Positions 10,901 through 23,673 of a stretch of 64,000 bases of DNA are shown here, one piece after another. The notes below the pieces were generated by a model, which was not told where the DNA came from, made no database searches, and saw only the letters and a list, made by a program, of their open reading frames with translations. Made by a program: the position numbers and the translations under genes. Every line of letters begins with the position of its first letter. The stretch's first letter is position 1. This DNA is from Diphasiastrum complanatum (taxonomy: Eukaryota; Streptophyta; Lycopodiopsida; Lycopodiales; Lycopodiaceae). The stretch lies in the NCBI GenBank assembly GCA_029204225.1, contig CM055093.1:1345699-1409698 (forward strand), written 5' to 3'.

Positions 10901-13370
10901 CAATTATGAGCACGTTTTTGCCATTGATTTGTGTTCAAGAGAAATCTCGAACTGTGGGGATTTTTCCATTGTGTGATATGGAATCTTGACACGTTTTCGA
11001 GAATTCAATGGAGTATGCAACAAAGTGGTGAAAGTGCGGATTATTCTTCCCTTGAATTTCCTTGTTTGAAGTGTAATCGGTTGTGTGGTAAGTGCACTAC
11101 CAGGTATACAATCGGTTCGATGTTTAGACATGTCATATTGGTTTTTAGGAAGTAAATTTCCAATTTCAAAGCTTGTTAGCTTACACAGCGTCCCAGAATA
11201 AAATGAGCGAATTTTGTCGGTTTTTTTTGCATTGGGTAAGCCTCCTCGTGGGGGAGGATGCAATTCATAAACTATGATTGCGCTGAATTCCTGCAGGAAT
11301 TTCGTAAGTTTTTTTTCACAGTTGACGAAATGTTTATTCGCTTTATTAACTGCAATGGACAACCGAGAACGGGAATTCTTGGATTTTTTGGCCAAGGTGT
11401 CATTTTTTCAAAATCGTGCATGGCCAGAAACGGCCCAGAAGCCCAGGATGGAAAGACTTAAATGGAACAAAAAAGTTGTTTCTTGATGTGCTTGAAGTTG
11501 TGGGCGTACCAACACTGTTTGTTGTGAAGAACAAGAAAAGTCGATTCATTCTTCCTCATTTCTGAATTTGTCACTCAAGGCATAAATACTTTGATTCTTT
11601 CGGTGATCGTAAAGATTGTGAGAAGGGGCGAAAGAATGTCTCAAGTGGTAATTGTTTTATTGAAGTTGGAATTTGTAAATAAATCCCAAAAACTTCATAT
11701 AATTGTACTATTTTTTCTAACACTTTGATCAAGAAGTGGAAGGCCTTAACCTGTGGTATGGGACGCAGGCAATTCCAAAATGAAGAGCTGAAACTAACTG
11801 GATCAGTTGACCATAGTATGGTCGTAAGTCTTAGTGATGCCAAATACTATCGGTCATAAAATGGGTGTTTTGTCGGAAATTTAAGATATTGGTCATGACC
11901 CCTTTTTTGGATATCTCAAATTTACGAAACCAGAAGCCCGGCAAGCTATTTCTTTAAAAAGGATATATTGGTAAATTTCATAACACATTTATTAACCCGA
12001 TTTTGTGTGATTTCTTGGAGGGTAATTTTTTATTACGTGTTGACCATGGACGATGTCACAAAAATGGTTAATGAAACTGTTTTCTAAAATTGTTTTCTCT
12101 ACTTGAATCTTCAAGAAATCCTTTTCTAATTTATGGGTTAATTCTCAAGCTTGGTAACAAAGAAGATCTTTGGTTTAGTCACTGTGTTGGGACATCATTG
12201 GTATTGGCTAACAATGATGCAACATTTCTTCGGCTTTCAAGATTTTCTCGTACCTTTTCTTTAAAACTTCTCCTGAGCAAATCACAAATGATATGTACCC
12301 CTTGGAAACTCATGGCGTTTCCTGTTAAAAAGGGGGAGAGGTAGGAAGAAAAGAGAGTTATCAAGGAGAAGCATATGTCAGAGATTCCAGGAGGAACCTG
12401 TTTTATAAATCAGAAACAATAGGATATCCAGATATTACAAAATTCCTTTATGGATTATAGTTGATTTCTGGTTTGAAGATTTAAAGAGGGGGGAAATTTT
12501 GAAAGTACTCTTGCGGTTGGAAAGTGGCTGATAAGATGTCCGATTGATTGGTGTCAGAACTATGGAATTCTATTGCAAGATGGGGGTTTGTTGAAACTTG
12601 TTCCTTGCTGGAAGTAGTCAAGTTTATCTTAGTGTGGACTAAGATCCGCGGGTTGAAGCAAAGAGGGAAATTCATGCTAACAATATATTCTTTTGAGTTA
12701 ATCTCCGATTGAGATTTTTGGATGTGAAATAGCACTCTTTGAGAAATATTCTCTCTTAGAGGATAACCAAATTACAGGATTCTCAGTTATGAAAGTGTTG
12801 TGTACAGATTTGGAGATATCTGTAGAGATATGCTATGTAGTGAATCTTTTTGGGATCATAAAGCCTTTTGTGAGATAGACTGTTCAGAGTTAGACATAAT
12901 GCTGACTGTAGTTCCCTTGTAATCTATGAGTTGAGTGAAGATTCTACGTGGAAAGAGTTAGGAGGATCCTTTACCCAATATACTGAATTGCATCTAGGGC
13001 TTCCCAATCCATTGCCATAGTATGTGTTAGAGAACTTAAATGATATCATCAAGGATTCTGGAAGAGATCCTCGAGAAGAATACGAGAAGGAGGTAGCTCG
13101 AGAACTTCGCAAGCGAGCAAGATATCATTAGTGCAAGTCGTGAGTTTCAAGAAGACTGAGGAAGTGAGTATAATCCTTTATAGTCTATGTCTCTAGAGGC
13201 CTGGAACATAGAGGTACAACTTGGTCGATAGAACATGTCAGGGATCCCCTAGTTAGCTTCGTGTTTGGGACATGCTAGGCCATTCTCATAACAGCACGAC
13301 ACTGAACACATAGTGGTGCTGTATCCTGTTATGTTGTTTTCCCATTAGCTTTGATCCCCTGAGTGGAAAA
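10901..13370 (+). other. Degraded retroelement interior, no domain recognised
   Basis: After the PBS I see only short, broken frames. One (10931-11155) has a Cys-rich patch (CLKCNRLCGKC), and a plus-strand stretch near 12930-13130 (ENLNDIIKDSGRDPREE) looks protein-like. Neither matches a domain I know. It could be an old gag region or a non-autonomous large LTR derivative. Confidence 0.3.
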
Positions 13371-13378
13371 CCACTATA

Positions 13379-13870
13379 ACATTTTTGGTGCATCCGCCGG
13401 GAGTGACTTGATAAAAGAATATTGCTTGAAGGGTAGTCATACTATCAATGGTCTACAAATTTCATGTGTCTGAGATCGCAAGGGTTGAGAATGATTCTGT
13501 TGTTTAGACCGTCAACTACACACGTAACATCTTTGGTGCGTCTGCCGGGAGTGACTTGATAAGGGAATATTGCTTGAAGGGTAGTCATACTATCAATTGT
13601 CTACAAATTTCATGTGTCTAAGAGTGTTGAGAATGATTTTGTTGTTTAGACCATCAGACGCACACCTAACATTTTTGGTGCGTCTGCCAAGAGTGACTTG
13701 ATAAGGGAATATTGCTTGAAGGGTAGTCATACTATCAATTGTCTACAAATTTCATGTGTCCAAGAGTGTTGAGAATGACTATGTTGTTTAGATTGTCAGA
13801 TGCACACCTAACATTTTTGGTGCGTCTGCCGGGAGTGGCTTGATAAGGGAATATTGCTTGAAGGGTAACT
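13379..13870 (+). repeat. Tandem array of about 142-bp units with PBS-like core
   Basis: Each unit starts ACATTTTTGGTGCGTCTGCC or a close variant, at 13379, 13527, 13669 and 13811. Spacings are 148, 142 and 142 bases, and the last unit is partial. The GGTGCGTCTGCCGGGAGTG core looks like the LTR-end/PBS context of Athila- or Tat-type gypsy elements, so this may be an amplified LTR/leader boundary. The array breaks off within the fourth unit into the next array. Confidence 0.85.
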
Positions 13871-15655
13871 TTTCGGGATAGATAGGACTACAAATGGATC
13901 AGTGGGTAGCCCAAGACCCGCATTCAATGTTCGGCCCAAAAAGGGGCTTCAAGCATACCTAGCAGGTCGGGACCTGGAAGTGGCCTGGATAGATCGGAAT
14001 TTAGGACGGGGGAGGTCCACAGGTTCATAGACCCAACATGGACAGAACGGATCGATTCGTATCCAGTTCTGATGTCGTTTGGTTGCCCTTCATCCCAAAG
14101 CGAATGCTACTAGGGCACACGAAATGGACCTATTTTGTGTCTTTCTGTCAAAAGGTCCAGTTTCTCTGAAATGGCTCCGATTCACAAGTCGTCTATTCCT
14201 AGACGTGGGCAACATCAAGGAGAACTTGTGAGGAGAGACAAAACTACAAATGTACCAGTGGATAGACCGATACCTACGTTGGAAATTCGGCCCAAAAAGA
14301 GGCTTCAGGGACACCTGGTCGGTCGGGATCTGGAAGTGGCCTGCATAGATCAAAATGTGGGATGTGGGGTGTCCACAGGTTTGCGGACCCTACACAAACT
14401 AGGGATCCATTTGTACCCATTTGCGACATCGTTTGGTCAAAATGACCATTCATCCCAGAGGGAACACGACTAGGGCACACAAAATGGACCTATTTTGCGT
14501 CTTTCCATTCAAAGGTCCAGTTTCTCCGAACGGGCTCCGATTCAAGAGCCATCTATTCCTGGCCATGGGCAATGTCAAGGGGAACTTGTCGGGATAGATA
14601 GGACTACAAATGGACTAGTGAGTAGTCCAGGATCTGTGTTTGATGTTCGGCCCAGAAAGGGGCTTCAGGCATACCTAGCAGGTCGGGACCTGGAAGTGGC
14701 CTGGATAGATTGGAATGTGGGGTTTGCATACCCAAGACGGACCTGACGGATGGATTTGTATCCCATTCTGATGTCATTTGGTCGAAAAGACCCTTCGTCC
14801 TGGAGCGAACCCTACTAGGGCACATGACACGAACCTATTTTGCGTATTTCCGTCAAAAGGTCCAGTTTCTCTGAAAGGGCTCCAATTCACAAGCTGTCTA
14901 TTCCTAGCCATGGGCAACGTTGAGGGGAACTTGTGAGGATAGATAGGATTACAAATGGACTAGTGGATAGCCCGATGCCTCTGTTGTAAGTTCCACCTAG
15001 AAAGGGGCTTCAGGGACACCTGGCCGGTCGAGATCTGGAAGTGGCCCACATAGACCGGAATGCGGGATGGGGGGTGTCCATAGGTTCACGGACCCAACAT
15101 AGACAAGACAGATCGATTCGTATCCAGTTCCAACATCATTTGGTCAAGACAACCCTTTGTCCCAAAGCGAACGCTACTAGGTTACACGAAATGGACCTAT
15201 TTTTCATCTTTCCGTCCAAAGGTCCAGTATCTCCAAACGGACTCTGTTTCATAACTTGTATGTTCCTGGCCGTGGGAAACGTCGAGCGGAACCTGTGGAG
15301 ATAGATAGGACTACAAATAGACTAGTGGATAGCCCAATACGTACGTTGAAAGTTCGGCCCAGAAAGGGGCTTCAGGGACACTTGGTCGGTTGGGGACCTG
15401 GAAGTGGCTTGCATAGTTCAAAATGTAGGATGGGGGGTGTCCACAAGTTCTCGAAGCCTACACGGACCAGACAGATCGATTTGTACCCAATTTCAACGTC
15501 GTTTGGTCGAAACAACCCTTTGACCCGGAGCGAACACTACTAGGGCACAATAAATGGACCTATTTTGCGTCTTTCCATCCAAAGGTCCTATTTCTCTGAA
15601 AGGGCTCTGATCCACGAGCCGTCTGTTCTTGGCCGTGGGCAATGTCAATACAAAT
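13871..15655 (+). repeat. Tandem array of about 355-bp units, five copies
   Basis: Units are anchored on GGACTACAAATG or a variant at 13885, 14241, 14601, 14946 and 15308, with a terminal remnant near 15649. Spacings are 356, 360, 345, 362 and about 341. Each unit contains GGCTTCAGG, GGTCGGGACCTGGAAGTGGC and GGACCTATTTTGCGT segments. Open frames on both strands follow the repeat period and are not genes. It directly abuts the 142-bp array and is followed by the transposase relic. Confidence 0.9.
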
Positions 15656-15689
15656 GGACAAATGGGATCACTAGTCACAATTAGCTTAC

Positions 15690-17830
15690 GGGTTGTTGGT
15701 CTACCGGTCCCTAGCGTGGACATGCTATCGGAGACCAGTCATGGGCATGACACAAGTAGTAGCCAAAAAGATGCTACAAAAAGAAGAGTAACGCGTGAAG
15801 CATGGGTCAACCAAAAAGTGATCTTTGGTCCTTGGATCATACAAAAATTGTAGCTGAGGGCTATATCTTGTTGGCGTTCCCCTATGAGGCTATGGAATTC
15901 GAAGAGCTTGGAGATGAACATGTCGGTGTCATAATCTCCACAATTCATGCTAACTTGGATAATAATTTAGCATGTGAAGATAGCAGCTTGGAGAACATGA
16001 ATGTTCAACTTTTGAGATGGCCAATCAAACAAGTTACATTTGAAGATGGTAGTGAACTTTTAGATACATCAGCCTTTGATGGTATAGAATGCCAAAATCA
16101 AGACGATATGCATGGTGAGAGAGGTGTCCATGAGATATTGAAAATTATGCAAGAAGATGTTGAGGGGCCAAAAGACTCTACAATATGTAAGAAAAAGAGA
16201 AAATATAGAATGGTCAATCGACAACTATCACAAACAACAACATGTTGACACAGTCCAAAATTCATGATCTTTTGTCCACGGAGAAAATCCATGAAGTTGC
16301 TACTAAAGATTGTTGTGATAAGTGTTGCTGCCAACATGTCAAGAGAAAACAAATAGAGGAAGCTCGACAACAATATTGGAGTCAAACGTCATCAGATTGC
16401 ATTACTTATGTCTGTGACATGTTGCTTACTTCACAAAAAAAAGAAGGAAAGAAAAGAGCATTTTATATTACATTTGAGGGAGATTTGATCTATGCAAGGG
16501 CATGGTATATTATTCATGGAATACTAAAGGCTACATATCACAGGTACAAAGCTGCATACGAAAAAGGATCCAGAAAAGCATGCCATGGAAACACGCAAAT
16601 TATTCGACGAGCTTGGGAGCATGTGGAGATGGCAAAGGCAATAATGCAACAATACGTTAATAACAATGTTGAGCAAATGCCACTTAAGAGTAAGACTACT
16701 TTTGATGGAGAAAGAGAGACACAGCAAGTACTATCAAGTGCTTATAAACAACAAGACATACTGAGGGAAATAAACATGACACTTACAAGTCTGGGATTAA
16801 AACACATATCACATTCTCCATTTAGTAGACTTTGGAAAATTGTATTCAAACAACTGTCTCTTTCCAAATCTAGCCCATTTTTCAAAATCTGACGTATGCA
16901 CATCCTTGAAAATGAAGCTAGAATCAACAAAGTTGTTGGAGAGCGAGCAAAAATATTCATGGAGAAAAGAAAACATATGCTTGCCCAAATGAGTTGTCGC
17001 AACTTGTACTATTCTTGGGTTGTGATCCTAGTAAGAACTTGTGCATTATCCATAACAACATGGACTAGATGAAGACATGCATACCACGACTAGAGCCACA
17101 TCCAAAAATTTGAAGTCATGTCATGCAAATCCCCATATCTTTAACAGTAATGCTGACGCACGGATATGGAAGAGGTGCATATGGTCATTTTGCAATGGGA
17201 TATTGGTCTTCTGATCCAAATTTTACAATTGGATCACTAGCACGATGTTTGAGACATTTAGAGCTTCCAAATGAGGATAGAAAAGGTGATTTCAATTTTA
17301 GTAGTGTGCCACAACAATCCATTTTTGGAGGATTGTTGGTGAGACATGCATTTGATTTTTATCAACAAATACGAAACAGAGGAGAAAATTCATCAACAAA
17401 AACCACAGATACACTCATGAACATAAGCCATTCTTCGAGTCAAAATGCTCACTTTAAAGCTTTGCCAAGAACTCTCTACCTACAACTTCATAATTCTGTA
17501 GCTTTTTATAAAAGCTATTTGTCTTTCAAAAGCATGAGTAAGCAGAAAAGTGAAGGAATCGAGAAAGCTCATATATATGTTTAATTAATTTATTGTTTCT
17601 ATTTCAAAGACTCGAGTATATAAGAGGAGAATACAATGGAACTTTTTACATAAGCTATTTGTCTCTTAAAACCACGAGTAAGAAGAAAGGTGAAGGAATT
17701 GAGAAAGCGTGTCTTGTAACCTGCATAAATCGAAGGCTCTCGGCTGCAGATGGACGGTTGAAAAGATTTATGTTTTTCTTCTTGCTAGAGAGAGAACCTA
17801 TGATGAGGATTCAAAAAGAGAGTGAAGATT
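15690..17830 (+). pseudogene. DDE-type transposase-like relic
   Basis: Three overlapping or adjacent frames together read like one broken protein. The first (15802-16248) has VAEGY followed by a block ending RWPIKQV, resembling the plant DUF8039-type module of transposon proteins. The second (16242-16892) has a Cys-rich start (CCDKCCCQH), then DMLLTSQKK, ARAWYIIHGI and YHRYKAAYEKG. After a frameshift, LAQMSCRNLYYSW follows near 16980. The third (17123-17584) contains LTHGYGRGAYGHFAMGYWS, DPNFTIGSLARCLRHLE and LPRTLYLQLHNSVAF; in related DDE-like proteins I would expect an aspartate where LQLHN has H. The segment around FYKSYLSFK (17507-17580) is duplicated in diverged form at 17640-17710. The family resembles DUF7869-like DDE proteins. 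Assignment is from memory of the pattern only. It is clearly non-functional. Confidence 0.5.
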
Positions 17831-19555
17831 AGAAAAAAAAATCCATCCCCTAGTACTTCAACACTTTCTATAGTGAGTTTCTCAATATATTAGAAAATAT
17901 ACACAATTCCTCTTTGTTGATGGTCATGATAGTAGAACATGTTTTGCTATTATCTCAAAAGCAAATGCTATCAAATAAAATTAGATCTCAAATTTTTTGT
18001 AGAAATTTATTTGAGAATTTCAATACAAATCATTAAATTTGTTGATAGCATCTCTTGAGGGAACACAACCAGTAAAGTAAGCAATATACAATGCCTCACT
18101 AAATATTGTAGGTTTTCTTTGTAGTGTTAGTCATGAAATTACGAATATTTTTATTCTTCTCAGTAGTCTCATTTACCTCTTGGATGTTGCTAGGTCATGA
18201 AATTATGAATATTTTTATTCATTCTCAATAGTCTACCTCTTGGATGTTGCTAGGTCATCCTATTACCAAGTATAATTGTTTTGCTCCTATCAGTAAGTCA
18301 CAACATTGGCCTACTACTACTCAAGAATGGGATCCCTATGAATTTTCAATTGGATTTAGTCACCACCCTCAAATTTTGTTCAATACTTGTTGGCCTTTTA
18401 TGATAGAATGCTCACTATCACCACCTCCAAAGCAACTTGAGCAATGCTCGTTTTATCACCACCCCAATACAACTTCAACTAAAATATCTATACCTGTCCC
18501 TATTGTTTGCACTACGACCCAAAATTATCTTGAATGATGGCAAGTTTGCAATGCTTAACCATACTTTGAGGTAATATCTTAAGCATTGAGTTTATTCATA
18601 GTTATTATTGGGAGTTATTTTTACCATTTGTTGAAGCTAGTTTAGTAATCTCGTAAAGCAATAATTGTCCAACTAATTTTGCTCTCACACAATATATGTT
18701 GGCCTCTAACATGTCCTTTGGATGCCATAGCTTTTGCTATGCATATACAAATTCAAATAAATTTGAGTGTCAGAATTAACCATGCAAGGCTTCATGTGCT
18801 TCCATATTTCTTATGTGTTTCGCCTGTAGCATCTATTTGCCAACTTAAGGTCATATGGGCTGAACTTAAGGAATTATGGAATTCAACGTGCCTTCCTGTT
18901 CACAACTCCTTAAATACTGACAATGACACAGGATTTCAAGCCTGGTATATTCTTAAAAATTTCCTAGAATATCTGACTCTTGATCCAAGGTTTTCACTGT
19001 TGGTTAACGATCCAACCAAATATCTGGCATTTTTCCGCTTCCAATTATGAAATCGATGCTCCAAAGTCACTCACATACAGGGTTTCTTTCCCACACCTAA
19101 TTCTCCCAAATTGCGCTTTGGAGTCAACCCAGTTCTGAGAATTTTTCTACTCTCAATTTTCAATTGGCAATTTAAAACAATACTTTTTGCTGAACTCTTG
19201 AAATTGCACAAAGAAAAATCTCTTTCTAAAATTTGCTAAGCTCTCTAATCAAGTATTTTTATGTAAGACATGCATGGAGCCACATTTTTCCAGAAGATCA
19301 AAAGCCAATTGTGTGGTTTTGACTCGTGGGATTGTAACTGAACGTGCCATTAAAACATCGGATTTTCAATATTTTCCAAGAACCCGCTTAATGGTTTAGC
19401 ACAGCTGCTACTTATTTATGTGAGGCAGACAAAGCTTATAAAATGCAGTCAAATTGTTAAAGCATCAACTCAATCAACATACAGGAGGGTATCATCGCAT
19501 TTGGAACTTGAGTAATCTGTTTTAAATATGAATTAATTAGTTGTAACAGACACAC
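17831..19555. other. Unassigned stretch, no gene seen
   Basis: Moderately long open stretches at 18244-18537 and 18679-19050 give no recognisable domain. A local direct duplication (TTGGATGTTGCTAGGTCAT) occurs at 18179 and 18239. It is probably decayed mobile DNA. Confidence 0.4.
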
Positions 19556-19559
19556 CAAC

Positions 19560-19865
19560 ACAATTGTACTATAACCACCTCATATAGTTAATGCATGTAC
19601 ATAGTAGGCAGACTGTCAACGTGAAGTCGTTGGGTTAGATTTTTCCAACCGATCCAAACCGCACGCATTCAAAAATTTAGAACCGATCTGAACCGAACAC
19701 GTTCGGAAAATTCAGAATCGATCCAAATCAAACACATTCAAAAAATCTCTTTTTGATGGGGTTAACATTGGAATAAAAAATTTGAACATTATAGATTTTT
19801 TTTTATCTTCTGTACATCTTTCATGATGCTCATTAATAAATGGATTTGAGCATTGAAATCCAACA
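19560..19865 (-). repeat. copia LTR fragment (minus)
   Basis: On the minus strand it starts near 19865 with TGTTGGATTTCAATGCTC, like the LTRs at 4005 and 20780. It also carries the GTCGTTGGGT segment. Only about 300 bases are recognisable. Confidence 0.6.
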
Positions 19866-20045
19866 CACCCCCTTAATGTGGATCCTAGAAGGTCTTGATC
19901 TTCAAATTCAATATGTTGTTGAATCTAAGATGATGCTCCTTAGAGAGGGCCTTTGTAAAGTAATCTACTGCCATTATTTATGTCTTGCAGTAGACTAGTG
20001 AAATCTCCTTGCTTTGCACTTTCTCCCTTAAATAATGATACCTGA
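19866..20045 (-). pseudogene. copia RNase H C-terminal fragment
   Basis: The minus strand reads IRYHYLREKVQSKEISLVYC, then DYFTKALSKEHHLRF. This matches the usual C-terminal end of copia polyproteins (HIxIRYHFxREKV...DIFTKAL). It runs straight into the LTR at 19865, as in an intact 3' end, and is cut off on its upstream side by another LTR. Confidence 0.75.
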
Positions 20046-20049
20046 TTTT

Positions 20050-20780
20050 GACAACAATTGTAGTGGGACAAAATGCACTCTAATTAATATCAAGAATGAG
20101 TACAATGGCATGAAGTTAAAACTTTAGCCGGTTGAGCATGATAGCGTTGGCTATAGAGTGATAACTCTGACCGTTGTGTGTGATAACACATGCAACAAAA
20201 CAATCTGAATGAATTGATAGAAACAATTATCAGAAATTTTAGATATCAAATGATTATCAGAATCTCTGAAGTATATCAGAAGTTTTAGATATCAAATGAT
20301 TATCGAAATCTCTGAAGTATATCAGAAACATATCAGAAGAAGTTTTTTGATGAAGATTCTAGGATTAGATAAACTGAAAATATCTACAACTGATATATTA
20401 CAACCGCCTCAGACTATACATTGTAGGCAAAATTTCCAACGCGCAGTCGTTGGGTTGGATTTCTGACCGCCAATAGTATTCGAAAATTATGTAGGTTTGA
20501 ATTTTATACAAAGGATCGAAAAATATGTACTAGTTCAAAAAATATGTTGTGGGTCAAATTTTCCAGGGTTGGACAAATTGGACCCGAACCGAACATATTC
20601 GAAGGTGCTCGGATAATTTAGTGAAGGCTTGGAAAAATTCCGAACCGATCCCGACCCGACCCAGGGTCAGAATTTTCCTACTAATAAGGAAAAACTAGAG
20701 CCTTTTGTTTTCTTGGTTTTCTAAAGTTTTCAGAATGCTCATTAACAAATGGACATGAGGCTGAGCATCGAATTCCAACA
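20050..20780 (-). repeat. copia LTR (minus), about 730 bp
   Basis: The LTR starts on the minus strand at 20780 (TGTTGGAATTCGATGCTC) and ends near 20050. Inside it a segment of about 47 bases (TTTTAGATATCAAATGATTATC core) is tandemly duplicated near 20240-20330. It shares segments with the other LTRs of this family in the window. Confidence 0.6.
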
Positions 20781-20945
20781 AGTTCATTTTCAATGATGGA
20801 AGAATTTTGTGGATTCGGAGGTGAACCACAAAGCTATGAAGAAGCCATTGATAGTCCATATAAGGACAAATGGATAGAAGCCATGGAAGCAGAAATACAC
20901 TCCATGGTAATGAACAATGTCTGGATACTTTAACCGATACTAGAT
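20781..20945 (+). pseudogene. copia RT start fragment
   Basis: The plus strand reads GEPQSYEEAIDSPYKDKW and IEAMEAEIHSMVMNNVW, the start of the copia reverse transcriptase. It is in opposite orientation to the LTR it abuts, so the junction is a rearrangement. About 150 bases remain before the frame ends. Confidence 0.75.
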
Positions 20946-21094
20946 GGCAGAAAGACTGTGAATGCAAATGGTGTCGAAAATCAGTGGGTTGTACAGAAGT
21001 TGGGAGCGAGCTAGATGAATCGATCGGAAACGCAATAGTTAGAAGCAAAATGGTTCAAATTAAGAAATAAAAAAAATGTGCAATGGAACAACAA

Positions 21095-21808
21095 CGGCAG
21101 TGGGACAAAATGTTCTCTGATTAATATCAACAAATGAGTACAATCACATGAATTGATAGAAACAATTATCAGAAGTTTTAGATATCAGATGATTATCAGA
21201 ATCACTGAAGTAAGTGCATAGTTTACTTGACAAAGGATGAGAAACGAACACGAACTCGAAACATTTCTATTCGTGATCAACCTCAAAGGATTCACGAAAT
21301 TTATCTTGCCTGAAACTCGAAAGATTCGCAAAACAGTTTCTTGTAGAAGCTCGTGGTTTCTTGTTGAAGCTCGAAAGATTCGCAAACAAAATCTTGTCGC
21401 AAAATATTCTATTTCTTGTTCAAAGCTCACTTGTTGCAAAATTGTCGTGAACAATTCATGAAATATTATGGATTCTTCTTCAAGCTCAAAGACTGTCATC
21501 TGGTGCGAACAATTCACAAAATATGAAAATGTCGTGAAGAGACAAGTGTCACGAACAATTCGTGAAACATGAAGCTGTCATGAAGAGACAGACTATCGCA
21601 AAATATTCTAGAATAGAAATTATTCGACCCTGGAAACAGAGCGTCTATTTGAATATCAACCATTCTAAACGGTTAGCTCTACTATTACAGAATTAAAAGG
21701 CCAAAAGACCTGTCCTCTAGCAATATAAATACATGTGCACTATTCATTGTAAAACACTCTAACTCAAACTAAAGAGACTCTCAGGCTCAGTCAATCAAAG
21801 ACACAACA
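21095..21808 (+). repeat. Mixed copia LTR fragments and probable 5' LTR
   Basis: The segment 21095-21210 repeats the TTTTAGATATCA stretch of the 20050-20780 LTR. From about 21210 to 21790 another LTR-like sequence precedes the copia gag. It contains a TATAAATA-type box (about 21724-21731) and the internal motif AAAGATTCGCAAA repeated. No clear PBS separates it from gag. Confidence 0.45.
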
Positions 21809-23673
21809 GTGGAACCAATAGAGGAGAAGCCAATAGCTACTTTTGGCAAAGAACTTCTAGAATTGAGTTTAAGAAATGACAAAGCTATAGCAATTATTGC
21901 GTCTTCAGTGCATGACAATATAATGCTTGATCTTACATCAATTTTGAACGCAAAATATTTATGGGAAGAATTGCAAACCAAGAATGAAACTCGATCTCGT
22001 AATCAGATCATGTTTTTGGAAGACCAATTAACTTACCTACAGTGGGACAGAAAAGACCTGAACACATTTGTACGAAAGATAAGAAACCTGGTTATCTCCT
22101 TGCAAAATTCTGGCGCGAAAAATGCAATTTCAAAGGAAAAACAGCTTAGTTATTTTCTTCGAGCCCTACCCAGGTCATTCCACACAACTCAAACCTTATT
22201 GGTGAAAGATGTGACAATGACACTTCAGAAGGCAATAGACGGAATCAAAGAGGAAGTAGAAGCTCGTGAACGCTATGACAACAATGGTGATTCCGAAAAT
22301 GCTCTATTTACTCAAAAGAATAAATCTTCTAAGAAGCTAAGTTTAAGAGGGGGTCATCTAAAAAGAATGATTCTAAGACAAATGATCAACAATCTGGAAA
22401 ACAATAGAAAAATTCTGGTGATAAGAAGATCTGCAACAGATGCAAAAGATCATATCACACAGAAGATAAGTGTTGGTTAAACCCAAAGATTGAATGCATT
22501 CATTGTCATAAACGGGGTCATGTAGCAGTAGACTGTTATAAGAATCCCATAAACAAAACGGAGCATAATCGAAGCAAATCTTCAGATTCAAACTATATCG
22601 AAGACAAAGCAGAATGCTCTAGAGCAGTAGAAGATAGGATAACAAGGAACTCAGCAGCTTATGTTAGTGCTGATCTATGTTGTTCAACAAATTCTAAAAT
22701 TCGAGAAGTAGTACTTGATTCAGGAGCCACCTCACATTTTGTTTCTTCGAAACAAATATTCTTTGAGTACAAGAAGACGAATTATTTGAGATTCATTATA
22801 CTTGGAGATGGTTCTAAGCATGTAGTTGATGGAATTGGTGTACTATGGCTGGACACGAATCAGGGTGACAAGAAAGTGGAAGAAGTTATCTATGTCCCTA
22901 CTCTTGACAAAGATCTTCTATCCGTAGCAAAGATAGTCGACACATGCATGTCAGTAACCTTCACAAAGAACTCTTGTAAATTGTTCGAGGAAGATTCTGA
23001 TAACCTAGTTGCTAAAGGCAACAAAGAAGAAAATTTGTATCACTTGAACATTCAAACTTGAATATAACAAGCCAATCAGACTCAAGAATTGATAGATATT
23101 ATGTGGCACAAGAGGCTATGTCACATAAACATGGAAGCCTTGTACCAAGCCAACAAAAGTCAGAGAATTGAAGGAGTCGTAATCAAAAGTAGAGATATTC
23201 AAACTACCTGCGAATCCTGTCTTAAAGGCAAGATGACTAGAACACATTTTAGTAAGGATGTTTATAAAGCAACTAAGGTACTGAAAATTGTGCATTCAGA
23301 TATTTGTGGACCATTTGGAGTATTGTCGTTGGGTGATGCAAAGTACTTCATTATGTTTATTGATGACTTCAACAAGTTCGCTGTGATATACTTTATACTC
23401 ACAATATCTGAAGCTTTTGAGAAATTCATTGAGTATACGAATTGGGCTGAGAAGCAGACAGACAATAAGTTGAAGCAGATTCACACAGATCGTGGAGGTG
23501 AGTACATTTACAGCAAATTCAAGGCTTATTGTACTGATTGAGGTATTATGCATACGAAGACTGCATCATACACACCTCAGCACAATGTAATAGCTGAACG
23601 AAAGAATCATACACTTATGGAAGCTGCTAGGTGTATGATGGCTCATGCGAAACTTACATATGATACAAACTAA
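21809..23673 (+). pseudogene. Ty1/copia gag-protease-integrase, truncated
   Basis: The gag region (21809-22480) shows the usual UBN2-type pattern (YLWEELQTKN, FLRALPRSFHT). A frameshift near 22420 leads to a double zinc knuckle (CNRCKRSYHTEDKC and CIHCHKRGHVAVDC). Protease follows (LDSGATSHF near 22720). A stop at 23059 separates it from integrase: the HHCC domain (WHKRLCHINME...CESCLKGK), then HSDICGPF, FIDDFNKF and HTDRGGEY. Another stop at 23539 precedes the PQHNVIAERKNHTLMEAA region. The coding sequence ends at about 23673, where a mosaic repeat begins, so the integrase C-terminus, RT and RNase H are missing. The core catalytic residues of the remaining domains look present, which suggests moderate age. 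Confidence 0.9.

Noticed and set aside
14090-15723. Many open frames on both strands
   Set aside because: They recur with the 355-bp repeat period in several frames and differ in length between units. They are products of the array, not genes.
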